Assembly (NCBI GenBank): GCA_937926145.1
Contig: CALANW010000078.1
Coordinates: forward strand, 1 to 26,109
DNA length: 26,109 bases
From: an uncultured Ruminococcus sp.
GTDB lineage: Bacteria; Bacillota; Clostridia; Oscillospirales; Ruminococcaceae
Direction of reading: 5' to 3'
Shown here: positions 1 to 6,889 of the stretch, piece by piece
How positions within the stretch are numbered: position 1 is the first letter of the stretch
How the letters are laid out: the number at the start of each line of letters is the position of its first letter
Notes under the pieces: model-generated
Told to the model about the DNA's origin: nothing
The model's input: only the letters and a program-made list of their open reading frames with translations
The model's database searches: none
Made by a program: the position numbers and the translations under genes

Positions 1-196
1 GCAGCGGTACAAGGGTCATGCCGATAAGGGCAACGCCGCCGCCCGCCATAAGCTGTTTCATGCCCTGGCTTTTCGCGCCCGGATTGTCGTTACCATATCC
101 CTCTAACAGATTGATAACGCCCCAGATACCAAGTCCGGCTCCCAGTGCGATAACAAGGGTCTGCAATACGTCTACTGCGCTGTTGAAAAATGCCAT
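1..196 (-). CDS. Maff2 family small membrane protein (partial, C-terminus beyond window)
   Basis: The first 65 codons are present, starting at an ATG at 196 behind a GGAG site (AAAAGGAGAAATCTT). The product begins MAFFNSAVDVLQTLVIALGA, has a glycine-rich hydrophobic segment at about residues 12-30, and continues with a polar GNDNPGAKSQG loop and a second hydrophobic stretch. This is the pattern of the Maff2 family, small integral membrane proteins encoded inside the type IV secretion cluster of Firmicute conjugative elements. Its position directly downstream of the coupling-protein genes fits. The exact role is unknown; it is presumed to be part of the conjugation channel. The gene is cut by the window edge and is not a natural truncation. 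Confidence 0.88.
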   Translation of the reverse strand, partial: MAFFNSAVDVLQTLVIALGAGLGIWGVINLLEGYGNDNPGAKSQGMKQLMAGGGVALIGMTLVPL

Positions 197-492
197 AAGA
201 TTTCTCCTTTTCTGCCGCCAAGAAAGCGGCTGCCCCGAAAAAAGGGCATAAAAAACGGCGGTCAGCTTTGAAAACTGCCGCGGTCGTAAGCCCGCCGGAT
301 TTGGGCGGGTTCCCCGCGCCGCGTAGATTCTGCGGCGCAGCGGTATTCAGTTGTAAGCAAGATTTCGGTCTGCGGCTTTTCATGCCGCCCCAAGAGTAGG
401 GGCGCGTACCATGTAGCCAATCGTGATATGGATTGCTTCAATCCCTCCTTTCCCTTTCCCGGCTTATCGTAGACAGGTGGCATTTCGCCGCG
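197..492. other. non-coding GC-rich spacer with two hairpins
   Basis: There is no convincing gene in this 296-bp interval. The open frames here lack ribosome sites and overlap each other. Two adjacent inverted repeats stand out: CCCGCC (291-296) with GGGCGG (303-308), and GCGCCGC (316-322) with GCGGCGC (332-338). They lie in the leftward transcript between the small 56-aa protein gene and Maff2, and could modulate or partly terminate transcription. Confidence 0.5.
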
Positions 493-663
493 TCACTGTC
501 CTAAGAGAAAGCCCTTGCGCCGGATATACTCGTCAACGTAAAGGCGGTGTTCCCCACCGCGCTCCTGTTGGTATTCCCGCATGGCGTTCTCTGCGTTTTC
601 TATCAGCTTCGCAAAATATTGTTCATGCCGCATAATCTCGGTTTTTGTGCGCTGTCTGCTCAT
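493..663 (-). CDS. small conserved element protein, 56 aa
   Basis: An ATG at 663 follows a good AGGAGG site (TTACAGGAGGACACACC), so the start at 663 is preferred to an upstream start in the same frame. The product is short, highly charged and probably helical (MSRQRTKTEIMRHEQYFAKL onward, rich in Glu, Arg and Tyr), with no membrane segment. It lies between the coupling-protein gene cluster and Maff2 and reads in the same direction. I do not recognise a named domain. Small charged proteins at this place are common in Tn1549-like elements, so a role in transfer is only an inference from position. Confidence 0.6.
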   Translation of the reverse strand: MSRQRTKTEIMRHEQYFAKLIENAENAMREYQQERGGEHRLYVDEYIRRKGFLLGQ

Positions 664-682
664 GGTGTGTCCTCCTGTAAAA

Positions 683-841
683 TCAGACTTCCCGCCGCGC
701 CCGGTTCTTCTCATACAGGGCTTCGCAAGCCCGTATGAATTGCTGCAATTCAGCCCGCCGCGCGGCTTCCTCCCGGTCTTTCTTCATGCGCCCGCCCTCA
801 ATCACGGTAAAGCGGGGCGTTTCCTTTTGCCGCTTATTCAT
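683..841 (-). CDS. small conserved element protein, 52 aa
   Basis: The start codon at 841 overlaps the last 8 bases of the coupling-protein gene (…GACCATGAATAA…), which suggests translational coupling. A longer start at 889 would lie wholly inside the upstream gene and is less likely. The product starts MNKRQKETPRFTVIEGGRMK and continues as a basic and acidic helix (REEAARRAELQQFIRACEAL) ending in RRARREV-like basic residues. No enzymatic motif or membrane segment is seen. Its function is unknown. Its close coupling to the VirD4-like gene suggests co-production with the transfer machinery. Confidence 0.6.
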   Translation of the reverse strand: MNKRQKETPRFTVIEGGRMKKDREEAARRAELQQFIRACEALYEKNRARREV

Positions 842-2624
842 GGTCTGCGTCCCCGTCAAGGCTTGCCGCGTCGATTTCGTAATAGTCAAAAACTTCGTCG
901 GGCTTTACGATAGCGGGGCGGCGGCGTAAGTGCTTCTCCATGTCAAAGGTGTTTTTCTTGTCCGCGTCGGACAGATATTTATAATTCGGGTGCTTCGTGA
1001 TGTCGAATTTATCCGAAAAGAACGGGCGCACCCCTCTAAGCTGCAAGATACATTTCCCTCCGTCCATGACGGCGATTTCGTCCTGTGTCATAAGCTCCTT
1101 GCCTAACTTCTGGTAGTTCAGCCCATGCGATAGCTCACGCCCGCGCGTTTCCGACGTGTTGAAGCTGTCTATGGTTTCTTTGCCTAAAATTTCCGATATT
1201 TCTTTGAGCGTCGTTTTTTCCTTGCCGCCCAAGAAAAGCGTCGTGTCGCAGTTGCCGACTATGGTATCGGCGTTGTCCTTGTAAATCGCCTTTAGCTGTG
1301 ACTGGCTCTGCAAGATGATTGACGCGGAGATTTCCCGGCTTCGTATCGTCGCTATGAGCTTTTCAAACTTCGGGATTTGACCGATATTTGCAAATTCATC
1401 TAACAGGCAGCGCACATGGACGGGCAGCCGCCCTCCGTATTCGTCGTCGGCTTTATCGCAAAGCAGATTGAAAAGCTGTGTGTAAAGGATTGACACAACA
1501 AAGTTAAAGGTGTCGTCGGTGTCGCTGATGATAACAAACAGGGCGGTCTTGCGGTCGCCTATGGTGTCAAGCTCCATTTCGTCGGTTTCCATGAGGTCGC
1601 GCAGCTCCTTAATGTCAAAGGGGGCTAATCTGGCTCCGCAGCTAATCAGAATGGATTTTGCGGTCTTGCCCGCCGCCAGTTTGTATTTTTTATACTGCTT
1701 GACAGCGAAATGCTCCGGGTCTTTTTCTTCCAGACGTTCAAACATGAGGTCAACGGGATTTTGAAAATCCTCGTCGTCCTCGCGGGCTTCCGACGCATTT
1801 ATCATTTCAAGCAGCGTCGTGAAGTTCTTTTCCTCGTCGGGGGCTTCGTACCAGATATAGCCGATAAGCGCAGTGTAGTAGAGCTTTTCCGCTTTTACCC
1901 AAAAATCCTCCCCGGATTTCTCCCCGTCGCCTTTGGTGTTGGCAATAATGGTATTGACTAACTTCAAAATGTCCTTTTCGCTCCGCAGATAGGCAAAGGG
2001 ATTGTATTTCATGGATTTTTTGAAGTTAATCGTATTCAGCACTTTTATCCTGTAACCGCCCTTTTGCTGTAAGAGCTTGCCACATTCCAGTAATACGGTG
2101 CCTTTGGGGTCGGTCACGACGTAGCTGCTGTGCATTTGCATGAGGTTCGGCTTCACGAAAAACCTTGTCTTGCCGCTGCCGGAACCGCCGATTACAAGAA
2201 TATTTTTGTTTCTCGCATACTTCGGCTGCTTCGGGCGGCTGTTCATGGTAAGGCGTTCCGTCTGCGTCAGCAGCACGTTATTTTCAAATACAGGGTCAAC
2301 GTAAGGCTTTATATCCTCCGCGCCGCCCCAACGTGCAGAACCGTACTCCATGCCCTTGCGGTATTTCTTTGCGTTCTTGCCCTTGAAGTACACCACAAGC
2401 CGGACAATGACCGCGCCCGCCATGCCGATTAGTAAATCGGCGGGGTGGAAGCTCGGCGCGATACTGGAAAAGGCAGCAGAAAAGCCCTCCCCAAGATGTA
2501 AGAGCTTCCCGCTTGCGTCTGCGCCGGGGGATAAGCGGATCGCCGCGCCCACTTTGTCAAAGAGATAAACAAAGAGCAGATAGGGCAAGTTGAGGATAAG
2601 CAGCTTCTTGACTTCCGGCTTCAT
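834..2624 (-). CDS. VirD4-like type IV coupling ATPase (TraG/VirD4, CD1115 family)
   Basis: This 596-aa protein is the coupling ATPase that brings the relaxase-DNA complex to the conjugation channel at the inner membrane. The N-terminus has two hydrophobic segments (about residues 7-24 and 62-80). The Walker A motif GGSGSGKT lies at residues 146-153, followed by TDPKG at about 171-175. A Walker B-like LLDEFANIGQIP motif follows at about residues 395-406, and ILQSQSQL lies downstream, all typical of the VirD4/TraG family. The length is normal. The ATG at 2624 overlaps the stop of the preceding pcfB-like gene by 4 bases, and the 52-aa gene overlaps its 3' end by 8 bases, so the three are one transcription unit. 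No key residue is missing, so the gene looks functional. Confidence 0.95.
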   Translation of the reverse strand: MKPEVKKLLILNLPYLLFVYLFDKVGAAIRLSPGADASGKLLHLGEGFSAAFSSIAPSFHPADLLIGMAGAVIVRLVVYFKGKNAKKYRKGMEYGSARWGGAEDIKPYVDPVFENNVLLTQTERLTMNSRPKQPKYARNKNILVIGGSGSGKTRFFVKPNLMQMHSSYVVTDPKGTVLLECGKLLQQKGGYRIKVLNTINFKKSMKYNPFAYLRSEKDILKLVNTIIANTKGDGEKSGEDFWVKAEKLYYTALIGYIWYEAPDEEKNFTTLLEMINASEAREDDEDFQNPVDLMFERLEEKDPEHFAVKQYKKYKLAAGKTAKSILISCGARLAPFDIKELRDLMETDEMELDTIGDRKTALFVIISDTDDTFNFVVSILYTQLFNLLCDKADDEYGGRLPVHVRCLLDEFANIGQIPKFEKLIATIRSREISASIILQSQSQLKAIYKDNADTIVGNCDTTLFLGGKEKTTLKEISEILGKETIDSFNTSETRGRELSHGLNYQKLGKELMTQDEIAVMDGGKCILQLRGVRPFFSDKFDITKHPNYKYLSDADKKNTFDMEKHLRRRPAIVKPDEVFDYYEIDAASLDGDADHE

Positions 2625-3097
2625 AGCGATACCTCCCTGTCCTTGTTCTTGACTTTGGCGCGTTCCGCATTTCTGCCCTGTGCAGCTTCTTTGAGGGTAG
2701 ACAGCAGCTTTCGGATAGAGGGCTTTTTCTCCTGTGTCAGCTTTTTTGCGGAAAATTCCTTAAAGGCTGCGGTCAGCACGTCAGCGTCGCGTCCTTTGAA
2801 GAATACAAGGTAGCGCGGCGGGCTTTCCGTCGTGTCCTTTTTCAGCGCAAAGTCGATACCGTACTTTTTCGCGGTACTCTCAAACGCCTTGATATTGCCC
2901 TCGGTTATCTCAATGTTGGAAATGCCCGTGTTCTGCTTCATAAGCTGCTTTAGGGTCTGCTTGCCCTGTGGGGCTTTCCCTTTCTGCTTCTTCATCTGCT
3001 CCAACAGCTTTTTCATGGCTTTTTGGAGCGTCTGGGCGGTCAGTTTCCCGGTCTTGATGTAAAGGGCTATGGTCTTTTCGTTGATTTCATCTTGCAT
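2621..3097 (-). CDS. PcfB family (DUF3801) conjugation accessory protein
   Basis: This is a 158-aa soluble protein with an ATG at 3097 and a strong AAAGGAGG site 8 bases upstream. The sequence has the PcfB/DUF3801 pattern: an N-terminal helical part (INEKTIALYIKTGKLTAQTL), a Lys/Gln-rich linker, then a block with ISNIEITEGNIKAFESTAKK and a YLVFFKGRDADVLTAAFKEF block. In the pheromone plasmid pCF10, PcfB-type proteins help link the relaxosome to the coupling protein; that role is known from the family, not seen here. The 4-base overlap with the VirD4-like gene agrees with it. The C-terminus is very basic, which may allow DNA binding. Confidence 0.88.
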   Translation of the reverse strand: MQDEINEKTIALYIKTGKLTAQTLQKAMKKLLEQMKKQKGKAPQGKQTLKQLMKQNTGISNIEITEGNIKAFESTAKKYGIDFALKKDTTESPPRYLVFFKGRDADVLTAAFKEFSAKKLTQEKKPSIRKLLSTLKEAAQGRNAERAKVKNKDREVSL

Positions 3098-3164
3098 TTA
3101 CCGTCCTCCTTTCGCGGTAGTGGTCTGTTAAGGGGGAACGCCGCTTGTGGGGCTTCCCATACGT

Positions 3165-3389
3165 TCAGATACGGACGCGCAGCCCGTTTAAGTCGTTGGC
3201 TCTCACGCCCACAAGATACCATTCCTGTGTGGCGTTCATTTCCATGCGGGTGGGCTTCCATTTGCCCCGCACGAATACGTCAAAGCAATCGCCGCAATGC
3301 AAGCCCCCGTAATACTCGGAAATGTCAAAGCGAATGTCGTAACGGTCGGTGCGCTCGTCAAAAATCAATGCTCCTGTTCTCTGTGCCAT
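3165..3389 (-). CDS. DUF5348 domain protein, 74 aa
   Basis: The start at 3389 is chosen because GGAGGATTTTTTT precedes it; an upstream start in the same frame would run into the preceding gene. The product, beginning MAQRTGALIFDERTDRYDIR, contains the characteristic YYGGLHCGDCFDV, GKWKPTRMEM, WYLVG and LNGLRVRI blocks of DUF5348, a small beta-rich domain found beside replication and transfer genes in Firmicute conjugative elements. Its biochemical role is not known. It lies 23 bases downstream of the replication initiator gene and 67 bases upstream of the PcfB gene, reading in the same direction. Confidence 0.85.
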   Translation of the reverse strand: MAQRTGALIFDERTDRYDIRFDISEYYGGLHCGDCFDVFVRGKWKPTRMEMNATQEWYLVGVRANDLNGLRVRI

Positions 3390-3412
3390 AAAAAAATCCT
3401 CCTTTGGTGGTG

Positions 3413-4411
3413 TTACAGGCTTTCGCCCGGTTTGCATGAATAATAGTCGGGGTCGCCGTATTTCGGCTTCCTCGGTGCCAGTGCGCCGCTTGCCATGTCG
3501 TGAGCCACAAGCGACGTGTAATAACTGCCGATAGTGGACGGGGCATTGAAAAGGGCTGCTTTCATGTACTGCTTGATGTTGCGGATTCTGGTGGTGTTCT
3601 CGCTCATACAGTCAAGGACAAAGCGGATATGTTCGCTGTCCAGTTTCATAAACTTTGCCTTTACAAGCTCCGCCGGGTAGTCGTCGCCCGCGACACGGAT
3701 TGTCTTTCTCCGGGTGCAGACGGTTTCAAGCATGAGGTCTACAAGCTCGTCAAGGCGTTCCCGGTCAAGCTGCCTGTCCTGTACCAGAACGTCATAGCTG
3801 ATATTGTCCTTGATGATTTCCTCGTATATCTCAAACGCGCTCTGCGCCGCTTCCGTTCTTTTCCGTTCCGGCGGCGTAGCCGCTGCCCCGGCGTAGGGAG
3901 AGGGGTCAGGGGAAAGGATAGGAATGGAATCGGTACTTGATAAATCAGTATTTGATTTTTCTTTTTTTGGTAAGTCAGTCTTTTGTATATCTTTATTTAA
4001 TTGCGTTGGATTTTCCGTCGTCGGTTTATCCGGTGTCGGATTTTCCAATATCGGCTTATCCGTTGTTGGATTTTCCAATGTCGGGTTTTCCAACTTCGGC
4101 GAAGCTGCGGCGGGTGGCTGCGGCTGCTCATAAATGGTGTACTCGATAGCGGTCATTTTTCCCTTATCGTCGCGCCCTTGCCGCCTTGTGATATATCCGG
4201 CTTTTTCAAGCTCCCATACAGCGGTGCGGATAGCGTCGATACTTTCCCGGTTGATTAGCGACAGCCCCGCAAGGGTATAGTCCCAATCTTCGGGAAGTGA
4301 AAGCATTTGCGACAACAGCCCCTTTGCCTTTAGGGATAGCTCCTTATTGCGTAAGTGGTGGTTGCTCATAACCGTATAGCCCTTGTTGCGCTCCACTCTG
4401 AAAATTGCCAT
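3413..4411 (-). CDS. replication initiator-like protein, winged-helix plus DUF6017
   Basis: This 332-aa protein starts at ATG 4411 behind AAAAGGAGTGACACGCT. Residues 1-92 form a winged-helix domain of the replication initiator/RepA_N kind (MAIFRVERNKGYTVMSNHHL, LSLKAKGLLSQMLSLPEDWD, SIDAIRTAVWELEKAGYITR). A linker of about residues 98-150 is made of repeated xENPT/xDKPT units. The C-terminal part (about 185-332) matches the DUF6017 type that accompanies this N-terminus in Tn1549-like elements. It probably opens or primes replication of the circularised element during conjugation. It is the first gene of the leftward cluster. The repeated linker may vary in length between relatives. Confidence 0.85.
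   Translation of the reverse strand: MAIFRVERNKGYTVMSNHHLRNKELSLKAKGLLSQMLSLPEDWDYTLAGLSLINRESIDAIRTAVWELEKAGYITRRQGRDDKGKMTAIEYTIYEQPQPPAAASPKLENPTLENPTTDKPILENPTPDKPTTENPTQLNKDIQKTDLPKKEKSNTDLSSTDSIPILSPDPSPYAGAAATPPERKRTEAAQSAFEIYEEIIKDNISYDVLVQDRQLDRERLDELVDLMLETVCTRRKTIRVAGDDYPAELVKAKFMKLDSEHIRFVLDCMSENTTRIRNIKQYMKAALFNAPSTIGSYYTSLVAHDMASGALAPRKPKYGDPDYYSCKPGESL
4000..4105 (-). repeat. degenerate 15-base repeats coding for an ENPT/DKPT linker
   Basis: Units of the type GGATTTTCC and GGTTTATCC alternate every 15 bases across about 100 bp. They encode repeated ENPT and DKPT peptides in the linker of the replication initiator. The repeat is inside coding sequence and keeps the frame. Confidence 0.7.
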
Positions 4412-4816
4412 AGCGTGTCACTCCTTTTGCTGTGGATTTGTTACGCAGTAGAAAGGCGATTTTGCGGGAAAAGGTATAAATCCCTTGCCGCGTGGGAAAC
4501 GCGCCCGCAAAGCCGCCTGTATCAATGCTTTTTCAGCCCCTACTGCGTAACAAAGGGCATGAAAAAAGCGGCGTTCCTGTTCTTCCTGTGTTGGAAGTGG
4601 GAAACGCCGCCTGTGCGGTGCAATATTCAATTTGTTGTGGTCTTATACTGATGTTCGCTGCTTTCTGTGGTTATCTCCGCAAGAGCTTAGAAGCATATCA
4701 AAGCCCTTTCCGTTAAAAGTAGTAAATGAGTAGTAAATTCAAGCTCTGTACTCGCGGAAATGCCCGTATTTCAAGCATTTTGGGGGATAATCAATTTATT
4801 TTGAAAAAATGCGACA
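4412..4816. other. element end region, non-coding, with a 15-bp inverted repeat
   Basis: No supported gene lies here. A perfect 15-bp inverted repeat, TTTGTTACGCAGTAG (4437-4451) and CTACTGCGTAACAAA (4540-4554), lies just upstream of the replication initiator gene, a typical place for a replication origin or regulatory site. Further right, AGTAGTAAAT occurs twice (4718-4727, 4729-4738). GC content drops from about 4,630 onward, so the outer boundary of the conjugative element is probably in this interval. Confidence 0.5.
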
Positions 4817-5599
4817 TTATTTTTCCATATCAGCCACAGCCTCGGACGGGAGCATTGAATGAAAACGCCTGAAATCCCTCAGCAAATGGGACTGGTCGGA
4901 ATAGCCGAATTCTTCCGTAATATCAAACGGCGAATATTTTCCCGAGCGAAGCTCCTGCCAAACAAGCTGATATCTTATCAGCGATGAAAAAAGCTTCGGG
5001 GATATGCCGATCGTTTCGCTGAACGACCTTTCAAGCTGGCGGACCGATACTGCGGTTTCGCTCGCCGCTTCGTGGGTTTTTATCGTTCCCTTTGAAGAAA
5101 TTATACTGTATATCCCGTTCATAACATTGTGGTTCATTCGACCGAGGTCAAGGCGGCTGTAAAGGTATTTTTCGCAGATATCAATGCGTTTTTCGGTCGA
5201 TCTTTCGCGAATGATCAGCGGCAAAAGACTGCTGTATATATCGGGAAAGAAAATTCGGGCATCAAAGCTTGAACCTTTCGTTCCCGAGAAGCTCTCGGGC
5301 GTAAAAAGGCAGGCTGACCAAGCGTAAAATCTTATACCAAACTGTGTTATATTCACTTTATTCAGGACGTTCGTACTGTCATCGACGGCACAGAAGCCGC
5401 AGTTCAGAAATTCTTCACCGCAAAAGCTGAACACGATATCCATACAGGTATCGGGAATTATCATAACGGGACGGCTGTATTCTTTCATCTCCCAGAAGCA
5501 TCGAATGAACGGTGACAGCGCTTTTGAGGGCATATATTCTCGGTAGCCCTCTTTCGGCATTGCGGTTTCGGGGCGGTATATCAAAGAGAGGTCAAACAT
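4817..5599 (-). CDS. AraC family transcriptional regulator
   Basis: This is a 260-aa regulator. The N-terminal part (about residues 1-150: YREYMPSKALSPFIRCFWEM, IIPDTCMDIVFSF, FGIRFYAWSACLFTPESFSG) matches the DUF6597-type sensing domain found in one AraC subfamily. The C-terminal part (about 165-257) is the double helix-turn-helix: AASETAVSVRQLERSFSETI, then ISPKLFSSLIRYQLV and ITEEFGYSDQSHLLRDFRRF. The ligand and target are unknown. It stands alone between the conjugative element and the tRNA-inserted element and has its own promoter, so it may be a chromosomal gene or cargo of the first element. The gene is intact. Confidence 0.88.
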   Translation of the reverse strand: MFDLSLIYRPETAMPKEGYREYMPSKALSPFIRCFWEMKEYSRPVMIIPDTCMDIVFSFCGEEFLNCGFCAVDDSTNVLNKVNITQFGIRFYAWSACLFTPESFSGTKGSSFDARIFFPDIYSSLLPLIIRERSTEKRIDICEKYLYSRLDLGRMNHNVMNGIYSIISSKGTIKTHEAASETAVSVRQLERSFSETIGISPKLFSSLIRYQLVWQELRSGKYSPFDITEEFGYSDQSHLLRDFRRFHSMLPSEAVADMEK

Positions 5600-5648
5600 T
5601 TTTTACTGCTTTCTTTTGGTGGTATATTATTTTCCGAATCACTTATAT

Positions 5649-5677
5649 ATTATACCTTAAATCCACGCCGAACACAA
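5649..5677 (-). promoter_or_regulatory. promoter of the AraC-type gene
   Basis: On the minus strand, TTGTGT (5672-5677) and TATAAT (5649-5654) are separated by 17 bases, about 50 bases upstream of the start codon at 5599. Confidence 0.55.
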
Positions 5678-5702
5678 TAGTTTTCCCATTTTGGGCAAAA
5701 AT

Positions 5703-5733
5703 AAAAAGCCGCTTGAAAAACAAACGGCTTTTT
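5703..5733 (-). terminator. terminator, original downstream signal of the tRNA-Thr gene
   Basis: AAAAAGCCG (5703-5711) pairs with CGGCTTTTT (5725-5733), with T runs on both strands. It lies 1 base beyond the truncated tRNA 3' end in the left attachment site. Before the element inserted it would have been the terminator of the tRNA-Thr gene. Confidence 0.7.
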
Positions 5734-5734
5734 A

Positions 5735-5781
5735 TGGAGCTGGAAACGTGACTTGAACACGCGACCTGCGCATTACGAATG
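5735..5781 (-). repeat. attL: truncated 3' part of tRNA-Thr
   Basis: This 47-bp copy of the tRNA-Thr 3' part runs from the CCA end to the anticodon stem. It is identical to 13169-13215 and diverges at both edges (A versus G on the left, T versus C on the right). Only the tRNA 3' part is present, so it is not a functional tRNA. Confidence 0.92.
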
Positions 5782-5896
5782 TATTTTTGCCCTTTTCACA
5801 ACTTTTTACAAAATGCCGAAAATCCGCATAAATACGTCATTTGACGGCTATTCGCTTGTTATAACTTTTCACCGTTTTTTATTGTCAATGACAACT

Positions 5897-5933
5897 TTTT
5901 AAAAGAAATATTGTCAATGTATTGTCAATTTCA
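5897..5933. repeat. 37-bp terminal direct repeat, left copy (integrase arm-site candidate)
   Basis: This block is identical to 13078-13114. It contains two tandem TATTGTCAAT-like words. It lies about 115 bp inside the left attachment site, while the right copy lies about 55 bp inside the right one. The location near both element ends suggests arm-type binding sites for the integrase. Confidence 0.65.
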
Positions 5934-5945
5934 GAGCATATTTTC

Positions 5946-5985
5946 GAGCAGGTCAGCCGCCGTTTTTGACCTGCTCATTTTCTTT
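5946..5985 (+). terminator. GAGCAGGTCA hairpin followed by T-rich tract
   Basis: GAGCAGGTCA (5946-5955) and TGACCTGCTC (5967-5976) form a perfect 10-bp stem with an 11-base loop, followed by ATTTTCTTT. It has terminator form on the plus strand. It is one of six hairpins in the element with the same stem. Confidence 0.6.
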
Positions 5986-6130
5986 AACCCCATAAAATTT
6001 AAGGGGCATAAAAATGCGATATTAACGTTCTTGCTTTTTATAGGGCAATTTATCAAACAAAGCCATAAAACGCGTTACAGCGCAATTCTGACCCATTACA
6101 GCGTGTTGCATACGTCATATAGCAAAGCAG

Positions 6131-6176
6131 CCCGAGCAGGTTTGTTATTCGGTTGCCCTGCTCGGGTGTTTTTATT
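6131..6176 (+). terminator. CCCGAGCAGG hairpin terminator
   Basis: CCCGAGCAGG (6131-6140) pairs with CCTGCTCGGG (6157-6166), followed by TGTTTTTATT. It lies just past the end of the leftward 130-aa gene, whose stop is at 6172. The T run favours rightward termination, but the stem may also block leftward transcripts. Confidence 0.6.
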
Positions 6177-6564
6177 CTCCCATCATATCAAAATGCCGCC
6201 TATACCTCTTGGGTATCTCGATAGGCACATCATAGCCAAGCTGCTTTAATGCCTTGGGAATAATTCTCATACCGTCTTTGAAAAAGTCCTCTATCTGCTT
6301 TTCCTTGCGTGTTACGCTGTTATATGTTGACGGACAAACAAAAGTCCAGTCTGCGCCCTCGTGATCGACCACAAGACGAAAATATTTGTCTATGTCCGTA
6401 TCGGAGAACCCTGCCTTGCTCAAAAGTATATGATGTTCAACAGCTTCATCTATCTGACTGACTATAAGCTGTTCACCGTCAAACGATACAAGAACAAGCA
6501 GCGGTTCATCATGTGACATTGCATCGGTTACGTTGTCTTTATCGGGGTAGTATATGATATTCAT
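6172..6564 (-). CDS. unknown 130-aa protein paired with a ribbon-helix-helix gene
   Basis: This is an acidic to neutral soluble protein with no membrane segment. The start codon overlaps the stop of the upstream ribbon-helix-helix gene (ATGA, 6561-6564), so the two are translationally coupled. Recognisable pieces are EPLLVLVSFDGEQLIV near the N-terminus, a central VVDHEGADWTFVCPSTYNSV, and a basic tail (PIEIPKRYRRHF). I do not recognise the family. The order 'DNA-binding partner first, effector second', the overlap and the operator repeats upstream are those of type II toxin-antitoxin pairs, but no toxin fold can be named. A regulatory partner without toxicity is equally possible. Confidence 0.75.
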   Translation of the reverse strand: MNIIYYPDKDNVTDAMSHDEPLLVLVSFDGEQLIVSQIDEAVEHHILLSKAGFSDTDIDKYFRLVVDHEGADWTFVCPSTYNSVTRKEKQIEDFFKDGMRIIPKALKQLGYDVPIEIPKRYRRHFDMMGE

Positions 6565-6767
6565 TCGCTTTTATCCTCGCTTTCCGTTTTCATACGTTGC
6601 TCAACAGCACCGAGAATATAAGCGTTCATACTTTCGCCCCGTTTTTCTGCTGCTGTCTGAATTTCTGCTTTTTTTCCTTTAGGCGCACGTATTCTTATAT
6701 CGTCCGTCTTTTCCGATAAATACTTTATACTTGCTTTTTTCTGTGCTTCGCTATAAGTCGAACCCAT
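6561..6767 (-). CDS. ribbon-helix-helix (CopG/Arc-like) DNA-binding protein
   Basis: This 68-aa protein carries a ribbon-helix-helix pattern: a beta strand (DDIRIRAPKGKKAEIQTAAE) followed by two helices (KRGESMNAYILGAVEQRMKT). Proteins of this kind bind DNA as dimers of dimers and often repress their own operon, either as antitoxins or as plasmid copy repressors. The ATG at 6767 follows AAAAGGTGGTGTTATT, an acceptable ribosome site. It is the first gene of a two-gene leftward unit. The three 16-bp operator copies at 6811-6889 lie directly upstream and are the obvious candidate binding sites. Confidence 0.85.
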   Translation of the reverse strand: MGSTYSEAQKKASIKYLSEKTDDIRIRAPKGKKAEIQTAAEKRGESMNAYILGAVEQRMKTESEDKSE

Positions 6768-6792
6768 AATAACACCACCTTTTGCACTTTAT

Positions 6793-6798
6793 ATTATA
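6793..6798 (-). promoter_or_regulatory. extended -10 promoter of the ribbon-helix-helix operon
   Basis: On the minus strand the sequence reads ATGCTATAAT, an extended -10 box with TATAAT at 6793-6798. The -35 position falls inside the first operator copy (6811-6826), so a bound protein would block it. Confidence 0.5.
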
Positions 6799-6810
6799 GC
6801 ATAATATGCT

Positions 6811-6889
6811 ATATGTCCGCTATATAAATTATATACAATATGTCCGCTATATATTTGTGCATTATACCACTTGTATATAGCGGACATAT
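6811..6889. promoter_or_regulatory. three copies of a 16-bp operator between divergent promoters
   Basis: ATATGTCCGCTATATA occurs at 6811-6826 and 6838-6853, and inverted as TATATAGCGGACATAT at 6874-6889. The third copy lies between the -35 and -10 boxes of the rightward promoter; the first overlaps the -35 region of the leftward promoter. The ribbon-helix-helix protein encoded next to it is the likely ligand, so both divergent units would be repressed together. Confidence 0.75.

Larger units (their letters stand above)
1..4740. mobile_element. end of a Tn1549-like integrative conjugative element (partial)
   Basis: All genes from 1 to 4411 read leftward and keep the order known from Tn1549/CD1115-type conjugative elements: replication initiator, DUF5348, PcfB, VirD4-like coupling protein, small proteins, Maff2. 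The DNA is clearly more GC-rich than what follows. The composition changes at about 4,630-4,740, just before the AraC gene. Two direct copies of AGTAGTAAAT (4718-4727, 4729-4738) sit there and could be recombinase sites. The exact end is not proven, because the other end of the element lies outside the window. Confidence 0.8.
5782..6171. other. left end of the tRNA-inserted element: integrase-site repeats and hairpins, no gene
   Basis: No gene is supported here. ATTGTCAAT occurs at 5881, 5910 and 5921, and a 37-bp block (5897-5933) is repeated exactly at the right end (13078-13114); these are candidate integrase arm sites. CAACTTTTTA also occurs twice (around 5800 and 5892). Two hairpins built on GAGCAGG follow (5946-5976, 6131-6166). 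Confidence 0.6.

Noticed and set aside
262..483. Overlapping leftward frames of 73 and 97 codons upstream of Maff2
   Set aside because: They overlap one another, lack ribosome sites, contain GC-hairpin sequence, and one runs into the Maff2 gene. No protein-like pattern is convincing.
4418..4630. 70-codon leftward frame upstream of the replication initiator
   Set aside because: It would start at TTG, has no ribosome site, and covers the 15-bp inverted repeat; its end overlaps the initiator's ribosome site. It is better read as a non-coding control region.
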